Assembly (NCBI GenBank): GCA_902766845.1
Contig: CACXFD010000200.1
Location: 1 to 12,510, forward strand
Length of the DNA: 12,510 nt
Direction: 5' to 3'
Origin: an uncultured Lachnospiraceae bacterium
GTDB taxonomy: Bacteria > Bacillota > Clostridia > Lachnospirales > Lachnospiraceae
This document shows positions 7,375 through 12,510 of the stretch, piece by piece. The notes beneath the pieces were generated by a model that ran no database searches, was not told the origin of the DNA, and worked only from the letters and a program-made list of their open reading frames with translations. The position numbers and the translations under genes are program-made. Position 1 is the first letter of the stretch, and each line of letters starts with the position of its first letter.

Positions 7375-9758
7375 GGATTGGAATGTTTCTGGGCGGCCGC
7401 TATGAGGTCCTGAGCCATATCGGCAGCGGCGGCATGTCCGATGTCTATAAAGCAAGGGATCATAAGCTGAACCGGCTCGTGGCCATCAAGGTCCTGAAGG
7501 AGGAGTTCAACTCCGACGACAGCTTCCTGACGAAGTTCAAGGCGGAGGCGCAGGCGTCGGCCTGCCTGACCCACCCGAACATCGTGAACGTCTACGACGT
7601 CGGCAACGAGGCCGGGATCCACTACATCGTGATGGAGCTCGTCGAGGGCATCACGCTGAAGAATTATATCTCCCGCAAGGGCCATCTGGAGGTCCGGGAG
7701 ACCATCGGGATCTCGATCCAGGTCGCACAGGGTCTGGAGGCCGCGCACGAGCAGAAGATCGTGCATCGAGATATCAAGCCGCAGAACATCATCATCTCAA
7801 GAGAAGGCAAGGTCAAGGTCGCGGATTTCGGGATCGCCCGCGCCACCACCGAACATACGATGACCACGGTCGCGATGGGGTCGGTCCATTACCTTTCGCC
7901 CGAACAGGCACGCGGCGGATTTTGTGATGAACGCAGCGATATCTATTCGCTCGGCGTCACTATGTTCGAGATGCTGACCGGCGTGGTCCCGTTCGGCGGG
8001 GATACGGCCGTGTCCGTGGCCATGAGCCATATCCAGAGCGAGATCCCGTCGCCCGCCGCGCTGAACGGCGCGGTGCCGGTGAGTCTCGAGAAGATCGTGA
8101 TGAAGTGTCTGCAGAAGAAGCCGGAGCAGCGGTACCAGTCCGCGTCCGCGCTGATCTCGGACCTGAAGCGCGCCCTGCTCAAGCCGGATGAGGATTTCGT
8201 CAAGATCGTCCCGCTCGTGCAAAGCGACGCGCCGACCATGGTCATGAATGAAGACGAGATGGCCATGATCAAGGAAGGCAGCCGGCGCGCGGCCGTGATC
8301 GAAGACGATAAAGGCGCGGAGGAGAAATACCTTCTGGGCCTGGAAGATCCGTCGGACGAAGAAGTGCCGGAGGAGCCCGAAGAGCCCGAAGACACAGAGG
8401 ATGAAAAAGAAGAAAAGACGGACAGGATCCTCGCGATCGTGATGATCGCGATCGCGGTCCTGGTGGTCCTGGGCGTCATCTACATCTTCGGCAGCATGTT
8501 CGGGCTGTTCGGGAACAAGACGCCGGAGACCACGGATGCGGTCTCCACGGAACTGACCACGGAAGAATCCAAAGAGGTCGCGCTGGAGGACCTGACCGGC
8601 AAGACGCTGTCGGAAGCAGAGCAGATCCTGCGGACCAGCCTGCTGGGCCGGGACGTGGTCTATGACTATTCCGATGATTATGAAGAGGGGACCGTCATCC
8701 GCTACGGCCTCGGTGAATACGGCTCGTCGGACTTCAAGGAACTCAAGGCCGGCGACATGGTCGAAAAGCATACGACGGTCACGCTGGTCCTGAGCGCCGG
8801 CAAGAGCATGATCACGGTGCCGCTGGCACTGATCGGGAAGGCGGAGACGGACGCGCACAGCATGCTGACGAGCGCCGGCTTCACGAACATCCACGTGGAA
8901 CGCGGCGAGAGCGATACGATCGAAGCGGGCCTGGTATACAACGTGAGCCCGGCCTCGGGCCGTTCCGCCCCGGCGGACGGAGAGATCATCCTGTATGTCT
9001 CGACCGGCACCAGCAAGGTCAAGGTACCGGATCTGAGCAGCTATAATGAAGACGATATGGACCAGGTCCTGGCGAACCTCGAGCTGGTGCCGTCGGCGTC
9101 TTCGCAGTATTCCGACACGGTCGAAGAAGGCCGCCTGATCTCCCAGACGCCTTCGGCCGGCACGCTGGTCGCCAAGGGCAGCACGGTCCGGTACGTGATC
9201 AGCAACGGTCCCAAGCCCACGGAGCCTCCGACCGAGGAGCCCACGGAAGCCGTCATCCAGGTGCCGAACCTGATCGGCAAGAACGAGAGCGGCGCACGTC
9301 AGGTCCTCGAGGCCAAAGGACTGGTGCTGGGACATGTGGAAGAGGTCTACAGCGACGAGACCCCCGGCACGGTCATCTGGCAGAGCATTCCGGAGGGCGA
9401 CGAGGTCAAGTCCGGCGCGTCGGTAGACGTGCATATCGCGAAGGAGAAAAAGGAACAGAGCATCGCGGCTTCGATCGGCAGTTCCGATCTGACCGTCGGT
9501 GATACGACGTCCGTGTCTGTCAGCGGAGCGCACGGTTCCGTGACCTACAGCAGTTCGAACACGTCGGTCGTGACGGTCGATTCGAGCGGGAATGTAAAAG
9601 CGGTCGGGGCCGGAAGCGCCACGATCACCGTCCATGCGGCCGGGACCGATGAGTACAAAGCTTCCAACGAAGCCTCTGTCTCGGTCAATGTCACGGCGTC
9701 TGTGGAGCCTGAAACGCCGCCCGAAGGAAATGACACGCCGTCGGAAGGCGGAGAATAA
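7368..9758 (+). CDS. prkC: PASTA-domain Ser/Thr kinase PrkC with C-terminal Ig-like domain
   Basis: PrkC is a membrane receptor kinase of the Hanks type. Its PASTA repeats bind peptidoglycan fragments or lipid II outside the cell. The protein has 796 residues, longer than most. The kinase domain (about 12-275) shows the glycine loop GSGGMSDV (19-26), K41, HRDIKPQN with D135, and DFG at 153-155. The activation loop is rich in Thr. An acidic juxtamembrane stretch (about 325-352) precedes one membrane helix (about 354-375). Four PASTA units lie at about 404-480, 482-550, 551-617 and 629-695. The first is degenerate, and a Pro/Thr/Glu linker separates the last two. Residues about 698-776 resemble a bacterial Ig-like (Big_2) fold, followed by a Pro/Glu tail. 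ATG 7368 is preferred because AGGAGG (7358-7363) is 4 bases upstream. Confidence 0.97.
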   Translation: MLRIGMFLGGRYEVLSHIGSGGMSDVYKARDHKLNRLVAIKVLKEEFNSDDSFLTKFKAEAQASACLTHPNIVNVYDVGNEAGIHYIVMELVEGITLKNYISRKGHLEVRETIGISIQVAQGLEAAHEQKIVHRDIKPQNIIISREGKVKVADFGIARATTEHTMTTVAMGSVHYLSPEQARGGFCDERSDIYSLGVTMFEMLTGVVPFGGDTAVSVAMSHIQSEIPSPAALNGAVPVSLEKIVMKCLQKKPEQRYQSASALISDLKRALLKPDEDFVKIVPLVQSDAPTMVMNEDEMAMIKEGSRRAAVIEDDKGAEEKYLLGLEDPSDEEVPEEPEEPEDTEDEKEEKTDRILAIVMIAIAVLVVLGVIYIFGSMFGLFGNKTPETTDAVSTELTTEESKEVALEDLTGKTLSEAEQILRTSLLGRDVVYDYSDDYEEGTVIRYGLGEYGSSDFKELKAGDMVEKHTTVTLVLSAGKSMITVPLALIGKAETDAHSMLTSAGFTNIHVERGESDTIEAGLVYNVSPASGRSAPADGEIILYVSTGTSKVKVPDLSSYNEDDMDQVLANLELVPSASSQYSDTVEEGRLISQTPSAGTLVAKGSTVRYVISNGPKPTEPPTEEPTEAVIQVPNLIGKNESGARQVLEAKGLVLGHVEEVYSDETPGTVIWQSIPEGDEVKSGASVDVHIAKEKKEQSIAASIGSSDLTVGDTTSVSVSGAHGSVTYSSSNTSVVTVDSSGNVKAVGAGSATITVHAAGTDEYKASNEASVSVNVTASVEPETPPEGNDTPSEGGE

Positions 9759-9761
9759 GCC

Positions 9762-9779
9762 GCGGCCGCTTGCGGCCGC
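9762..9779 (+). promoter_or_regulatory. GC hairpin directly after prkC (CUUG loop)
   Basis: Arms GCGGCCG (9762-9768) and CGGCCGC (9773-9779) form 7 perfect pairs closed by G-CUUG-C, a stable tetraloop type. It begins 3 bases after the prkC stop. No T-run follows, so it is not a standard terminator. It may protect the 3' end of the message or pause polymerase. Its arms could also pair with GCGGCCG at 9832-9838 of the next large hairpin. Confidence 0.5.
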
Positions 9780-9784
9780 AGGAA

Positions 9785-9808
9785 GACGGGCCCGGTCCGA
9801 ATCCCGTC
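9785..9808 (+). repeat. Small inverted repeat in prkC-rsgA gap
   Basis: GACGGG (9785-9790) and CCCGTC (9803-9808) are exact complements around a 12-base loop. Alone this is weak. It counts mainly as one of four consecutive inverted repeats in the gap. Confidence 0.3.
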
Positions 9809-9824
9809 ACACCAGCATATGACA

Positions 9825-9867
9825 GGTCCGCGCGGCCGGCCGGAACAAGGCCGGCCGTGCAGGGACC
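9825..9867 (+). promoter_or_regulatory. Long GC-rich hairpin in prkC-rsgA gap
   Basis: The core stem pairs 9833-9841 with 9849-9857 (9 perfect GC pairs, 7-base loop). It extends by 3 pairs including one G-U. After a 2-base bulge (9861-9862), GGTCC (9825-9829) pairs with GGACC (9863-9867). In total there are 17 pairs. No T-run follows, so it is better read as structured leader RNA or a processing/pausing element than as a terminator. Confidence 0.5.
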
Positions 9868-9880
9868 TTGATCATCGGTA

Positions 9881-9924
9881 TCTGCCGCTGCGGCGCCTTC
9901 GGGCGCCGGCGCGGCAGAACTTTT
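9881..9924 (+). terminator. Candidate intrinsic terminator or attenuator before rsgA
   Basis: The inner stem pairs CGGCGCC (9891-9897) with GGCGCCG (9902-9908) around TTCG, the highly stable UUCG tetraloop closed by C-G. A 2x2 internal loop follows. The outer stem pairs CTGCCGC (9882-9888) with GCGGCAG (9911-9917), plus T9881-A9918. The RNA then runs AC and TTTT (9921-9924), with another TTT at 9930-9932 after CTGCG. The short U-tract makes it partial. It sits 14 bases before the rsgA ribosome binding site, so it could end the prkC message or attenuate rsgA. Confidence 0.5.
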
Positions 9925-9937
9925 CTGCGTTTGACAC

Positions 9938-9942
9938 GGAGG
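9938..9942 (+). promoter_or_regulatory. Ambiguous Shine-Dalgarno for rsgA
   Basis: GGAGG is followed directly by an in-frame ATG (9943), which is too close for initiation. It is 15 bases from ATG 9958, which is long. The protein family starts at 9958 (MQGKII). The spacing suggests weak or structured initiation. Confidence 0.5.
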
Positions 9943-9957
9943 ATGCGCACAGCGGAT

Positions 9958-10842
9958 ATGCAGGGAAAGATCATCAAGGCGATCGCGGGCTTTTACTACG
10001 TCCACGACGGAAAGCAGAAGATCTATGAATGCCGCGCCAAGGGGCTGTTCCGTCTGGACGGGAGCAAGCCGCTGGTCGGAGACGATGTGATCTTCTTTCC
10101 GGTCGAGGATACGGAGAAGCCCGATTCGGGCAGCATCCGCGAGATCCTGCCGCGCAAAAGCGCCCTGATCCGTCCGGCCGCGGCCAACGTGGACCAGGCG
10201 CTGATCGTGTTCTCGTGCCACCATCCCGAGTTCCATCCGAACCTGCTGGACCGGTTCCTGCTGCGCATGGCGCTGCTCGAGATCCCGTGCGTGATCGTTT
10301 TTGGCAAGACGGATCTGACCACGCCGGAGGAGCAGGAAGAACTGTCGCGGATCTACGCCGGCTCCGGCTGCCCCGTGATCCATCTGTCCGCGTCGGAAGG
10401 GATCGGCGTGGACCGGCTCTGGACGGTGCTGGCCGGAAAGACCTCGGTGCTGGCCGGCCCGTCGGGCGTCGGAAAGTCCACGCTGCTGAACGCGCTTGCG
10501 CCCGAAGCGTCCGCGCAGACCGGCGATGTGAGCCGGAAGATCGGCCGCGGCCGGCATACGACGCGCCACACCGAACTGTTCAATATCGGCGAGGATACGT
10601 ACCTGCTGGATACGCCGGGCTTCTCCTCGCTGGATCCGGAGCAGATCGAGCCCGAACAGCTCCGGTATTATTATCCCGAGTTTTCACGGTTTGAAGGCAG
10701 ATGCCGTTTCGACGGATGCCTGCACGATAAAGAACCCGGCTGCGCCGTCAAGGAAGCGGTGGCGGCCGGACAGATCCATCCCAAACGGCATGAGAGCTAC
10801 CGGCTGCTGCTCGAGGAACTGCGCGGCCGTCGCCGGTACTGA
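9958..10842 (+). CDS. rsgA: Ribosome small-subunit assembly GTPase RsgA
   Basis: RsgA is a circularly permuted GTPase that checks late 30S subunit maturation. The protein has 294 residues, normal for the family. An N-terminal OB-fold (about 1-70) precedes the permuted G motifs. G4 is GKTDL at 116-120, where the consensus is NKxD. G5 is SASEG. G1 is GPSGVGKS (167-174), followed by a G2 Thr in GRHTTRHT. G3 is DTPG (218-221). The zinc knuckle is C249, C254, H256 and C262. ATG 9958 is chosen because family members begin MQGKII. A TTG start at 9868 would add 30 Arg-rich residues encoded by hairpin DNA, and ATG 9943 would add five. The gene stands apart from both neighbours by hairpin-filled gaps. 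Confidence 0.96.
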   Translation: MQGKIIKAIAGFYYVHDGKQKIYECRAKGLFRLDGSKPLVGDDVIFFPVEDTEKPDSGSIREILPRKSALIRPAAANVDQALIVFSCHHPEFHPNLLDRFLLRMALLEIPCVIVFGKTDLTTPEEQEELSRIYAGSGCPVIHLSASEGIGVDRLWTVLAGKTSVLAGPSGVGKSTLLNALAPEASAQTGDVSRKIGRGRHTTRHTELFNIGEDTYLLDTPGFSSLDPEQIEPEQLRYYYPEFSRFEGRCRFDGCLHDKEPGCAVKEAVAAGQIHPKRHESYRLLLEELRGRRRY

Positions 10843-10865
10843 TATCGGACGGAAGCGAATACGGA

Positions 10866-10944
10866 CCCGGCGCCGGGAAGGCCGGACGGCATCGCCGCGG
10901 AGGGGATCCGCAGGAAGATATGGCAGGAGACCGGCCGCGGCCGG
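10866..10944 (+). repeat. GC palindromes in rsgA-rpe gap
   Basis: The 125-base gap holds three inverted repeats. CCCGGCGCCGGG (10866-10877) and CCGGCCGCGGCCGG (10931-10944) are perfect palindromes. GCGGA/TCCGC (10897-10901 and 10907-10911) forms a small stem with a 5-base loop. None has a T-run, so none is a clear terminator. I see no convincing promoter or gene in the gap. They may be structured RNA linking the two genes, or just GC-rich spacer. Confidence 0.35.
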
Positions 10945-10956
10945 CATCATGGATAC

Positions 10957-10963
10957 AGGAGGT
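10957..10963 (+). promoter_or_regulatory. Shine-Dalgarno fixing the rpe start
   Basis: AGGAGGT lies 4 bases before ATG 10968. It rules out the in-frame ATG at 10920, which would add 16 residues not found in the family. Confidence 0.85.
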
Positions 10964-10967
10964 CAGT

Positions 10968-11630
10968 ATGAAGTATGTGATCGCACCGTCGGTGCTCTCG
11001 GCGGATTTTGCGAAGCTCGGAGAAGAAGTGCGCACGGTCAGCGAGGCCGGCGCGCCGTACATCCATCTGGATATCATGGACGGCGTCTTTGTGCCGCCAA
11101 TCACGTTCGGATCGGACGTCGTGAAGGCGATCCGTCCGTATTCCGACAAGGTCTTTGACGTGCATCTGATGGTGGAAGAGCCCGGACGGCTGATCGAAGG
11201 GTTTGCCGAAGCCGGCGCAGACATCCTGACCGTGCACGCGGAGGGCTGCCGTCATCTGGACCGCGTACTGCAGCAGATCCGCGGCCTCGGCAAGAGATGC
11301 GGCGTCGCGATCAACCCGGCCACGCCGCTGTCCGCCCTGGAATGGGTCATGGATCAGGTCGACATGATCCTTCTGATGACCGTGAACCCCGGTTACGGCG
11401 GACAGAAGTTCATCCCGTACATGCCGCAGAAGATCCGCGCGCTGCGGGAGCGCCTGAACAGCCTGGGCCTTGAAACGGACATCCAGGTGGACGGCGGAAT
11501 CCATCTCGGAAACGCGGCCGACGTAGCCGCGTGCGGCGCCAACATCCTGGTGGCCGGATCGGCCGTCTTCCGCGGCGATTCCGCGGCCAACGTGCGCGCG
11601 TTCCGCGGGATCCTGGAGAAGCTCGGATGA
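10968..11630 (+). CDS. rpe: Ribulose-phosphate 3-epimerase
   Basis: Rpe interconverts ribulose 5-phosphate and xylulose 5-phosphate in the pentose phosphate pathway. It is a soluble TIM-barrel metalloenzyme. The protein has 220 residues, the standard length. Family blocks are complete: MKYVIAPSVLSADF at the start, HLDIMDGVFVP (with H33, D35 and catalytic D38), DVHLMVEEP, VNPGYGGQKF, and VDGGI with the second catalytic D175. The phosphate-binding loop NILVAGSAVF follows. In Clostridia rpe often follows rsgA and precedes thiN (thiamine pyrophosphokinase). Here thiN is absent and maf follows directly, its ATG sharing ATGA with the rpe stop. Confidence 0.97.
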   Translation: MKYVIAPSVLSADFAKLGEEVRTVSEAGAPYIHLDIMDGVFVPPITFGSDVVKAIRPYSDKVFDVHLMVEEPGRLIEGFAEAGADILTVHAEGCRHLDRVLQQIRGLGKRCGVAINPATPLSALEWVMDQVDMILLMTVNPGYGGQKFIPYMPQKIRALRERLNSLGLETDIQVDGGIHLGNAADVAACGANILVAGSAVFRGDSAANVRAFRGILEKLG

Positions 11631-12199
11631 AGGGGCGGCTGATCCTGGCCTCCCAGTCCCCGCGCCGGCGGGAACTGATGGCGCTGGCGGGCCTTTCCTT
11701 CGATGTGCGCCCGAGCGGAGATCCGGAGATCGTGACCGAGAACGAACCGGCCCGGATCGTGCAGGAACTGGCGCGCGCAAAAGCGCATGACGTGCTGGCC
11801 GGCGCGCAGGACGGGGATATCGTGATCGGCGCGGATACGATCGTCGTACAGGACGGCAAAGTTCTCGGAAAGCCGTCGGACCCGGAGGACGCGCACCGTA
11901 TGCTCGCACGGCTCTCGGGCCGCACGCATCAGGTGTTCACCGGCGTCTGCGTCTGTGAGAAAGCCGGCAAAGAGACGGTGTTTGCGGAGGAGACCTGCGT
12001 TTCGGTCTGCCCGCTGACCGAGGAGGAGATCGGCGCCTACATCGCGACGGGCGAACCGATGGACAAGGCCGGCGCCTACGGCGTCCAGGGAGCTTTCTGC
12101 CGCTATGTGGACCGCATCGACGGGGATTACTACAATGTGGTCGGCCTGCCGGTCGCGCGCCTGTACCACGTGCTGCGGGACTGGGACCGGCACGAATGA
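11627..12199 (+). CDS. maf: Maf-family nucleotide pyrophosphatase (YhdE type)
   Basis: Maf proteins hydrolyse nucleoside triphosphates such as dTTP and UTP, and modified forms, to monophosphates. They are thought to clean the nucleotide pool and have been linked to septum inhibition. The protein has 190 residues, normal length. Key blocks are LASQSPRRREL at the start, ADTIVV with likely catalytic D70, GKPSDPEDA, SGRTHQVFTGV, and the YhdE-type GEPMDKAGAYGVQG. ATG 11627 overlaps the rpe stop (ATGA), with GGAG at 11615-11618 as ribosome binding site. An in-frame upstream start at 11531 lies inside rpe and is not needed. Its own stop shares ATGA with a possible small frame. Confidence 0.96.
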   Translation: MKGRLILASQSPRRRELMALAGLSFDVRPSGDPEIVTENEPARIVQELARAKAHDVLAGAQDGDIVIGADTIVVQDGKVLGKPSDPEDAHRMLARLSGRTHQVFTGVCVCEKAGKETVFAEETCVSVCPLTEEEIGAYIATGEPMDKAGAYGVQGAFCRYVDRIDGDYYNVVGLPVARLYHVLRDWDRHE

Positions 12200-12282
12200 T
12201 ATCCGAGCGGACGGATATGCAGACGGATATGCAGACGGATATGCAGTGGATTATTATGGACAGATCGGAGCTTATCGTATGA
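12196..12282 (+). CDS. Possible 28-residue ORF linking maf to the HAD gene
   Basis: An ATG at 12196 overlaps the maf stop as ATGA. The frame runs 28 codons to a TGA that overlaps the HAD start, again as ATGA. Three exact 12-base repeats within it encode a MQTD unit; the tail is WIIMDRSELIV. No strong ribosome binding site precedes it (only GGGA at 12184-12187), so it would depend on re-initiation after maf. I recognise no family. It may be a coupling leader or simply an open spacer that lacks stops by chance. Confidence 0.25.
   Translation: MISERTDMQTDMQTDMQWIIMDRSELIV
12211..12246 (+). repeat. Three exact tandem copies of a 12-base unit
   Basis: ACGGATATGCAG occurs at 12211-12222, 12223-12234 and 12235-12246 without a mismatch. 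The period is a multiple of 3, so copy number changes would preserve any reading frame. It lies in the 79-base gap between maf and the HAD gene. Perfect identity suggests recent expansion, for example by replication slippage. Confidence 0.95.
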
Positions 12283-12510
12283 TCAAACTGATCGCATCAG
12301 ACATCGACGGCACGCTGGTGCCGGACAGCAGCCGGGACATCGATCCCGAAATCTTCAGGGCGCTGATGGAACTCAAGCACCGCGGCGTCAAGATCGCGCT
12401 CGCGTCGGGACGCCAGAAGGAGAGCATCGTGGCGGCCTTCGGCCCCATCGAGGAGAATATCTTTTATATCGCGAGCAACGGGACCTATATCGGCACGTAC
12501 GGACGCGATC
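12279..12510 (+). CDS. Cof-type HAD-superfamily phosphatase (3' end outside window)
   Basis: 77 codons are visible before the window ends. The start MIKLIASDIDGTL carries HAD motif I, with nucleophile D8 and general acid D10 (DxDGT). Motif II follows as ALASGR with S43, where Cof proteins have Ser or Thr. The segment ending ASNGTYIG is the typical Cof-family NG block at this distance. Such proteins are soluble phosphatases acting on sugar phosphates, flavin mononucleotide or similar small molecules; the exact substrate cannot be read from sequence. GGAG at 12267-12270 lies 8 bases before ATG 12279. The gene is on the same strand as maf, with a 12-base tandem repeat in between. A full protein would be about 260 to 280 residues. 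Confidence 0.9.
   Translation, partial: MIKLIASDIDGTLVPDSSRDIDPEIFRALMELKHRGVKIALASGRQKESIVAAFGPIEENIFYIASNGTYIGTYGRD

Noticed and set aside
8427..8456. GCGATCGC-like palindromic run in prkC.
   Set aside because: It encodes the Ile/Ala-rich membrane helix and is explained by repeated ATC GCG codons.
7797..9635. Long minus-strand open frame (612 codons) opposite prkC.
   Set aside because: It mirrors the kinase, PASTA and Ig-like coding sequence. Its composition is Asp/His/Arg-rich with no domain, ribosome binding site or neighbour logic.
9785..9815. tRNA 3'-end-like string with GGTCCGAATCC and a later ACACCA.
   Set aside because: The T-stem does not pair in the right register, position 55 would be C, and no acceptor, anticodon or D arm can be drawn upstream.
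9868..9957. TTG start adding 30 residues to RsgA.
   Set aside because: The added residues are Arg-rich, are encoded by the terminator-like hairpin, and precede the family's conserved MQGKII start.
9931..9960. Perfect TTGACA (9931-9936) as a -35 for rsgA.
   Set aside because: At 17-base spacing the -10 position would be GGATAT/GATATG, which is poor and overlaps the rsgA start codon, so transcription would begin inside the gene.
9953..9963. CGGATATGCAG at the rsgA start matches 11 of 12 bases of the tandem repeat unit near 12211.
   Set aside because: A single 11-base match, partly set by the ATG CAG start codons, is likely chance; no other copies were noticed.
12247..12260. TATTAT (12252-12257) as a -10 for the HAD gene.
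   Set aside because: The -35 position falls in the tandem repeat with no match, and there is no TGn extension.

Overview
The window looks like a core-genome segment from a GC-rich member of the Bacillota, most likely class Clostridia and probably near Lachnospiraceae. That placement is inferred from gene content and order: priA, def, fmt, a YugP-type protease gene, rsmB, rlmN, prpC, prkC, rsgA and rpe all run in one direction. It also fits the strong AGGAGG ribosome binding sites and the PASTA-kinase/PP2C-phosphatase pair. All genes are on the + strand. I see no tRNA, rRNA, CRISPR array, insertion sequence, prophage or defence gene.

Layout: the 3' part of priA (replication restart) enters from the left edge. 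It is followed by def and fmt (N-terminal formyl-Met handling), a membrane zinc protease (yugP), rsmB (16S rRNA m5C methylase) and rlmN (23S rRNA/tRNA m2A methylase). Then come prpC and prkC, a Ser/Thr phosphatase and its PASTA receptor kinase. From fmt to prkC the genes overlap by 4 to 10 bases or lie 2 bases apart, which suggests one tightly coupled transcript. A 199-base gap rich in hairpins separates prkC from rsgA (ribosome-assembly GTPase). A second GC-palindromic gap of 125 bases precedes rpe (pentose phosphate epimerase). rpe overlaps maf (nucleotide pyrophosphatase). A short stretch with a 12-base tandem repeat leads to the 5' end of a Cof-type HAD phosphatase gene that runs off the right edge.

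The genes share a theme of growth-linked translation quality, ribosome maturation and envelope signalling. The kinase/phosphatase pair probably senses cell-wall fragments and may adjust growth functions. No wholly new system is evident. The parts that deserve a second look are small: a promoter-like, rare-codon AT island at the end of rlmN; the hairpin array before rsgA, with a UUCG-capped terminator-like element; a 28-codon frame joining maf to the HAD gene by ATGA overlaps at both ends; and an Ig-like domain added to the end of PrkC.
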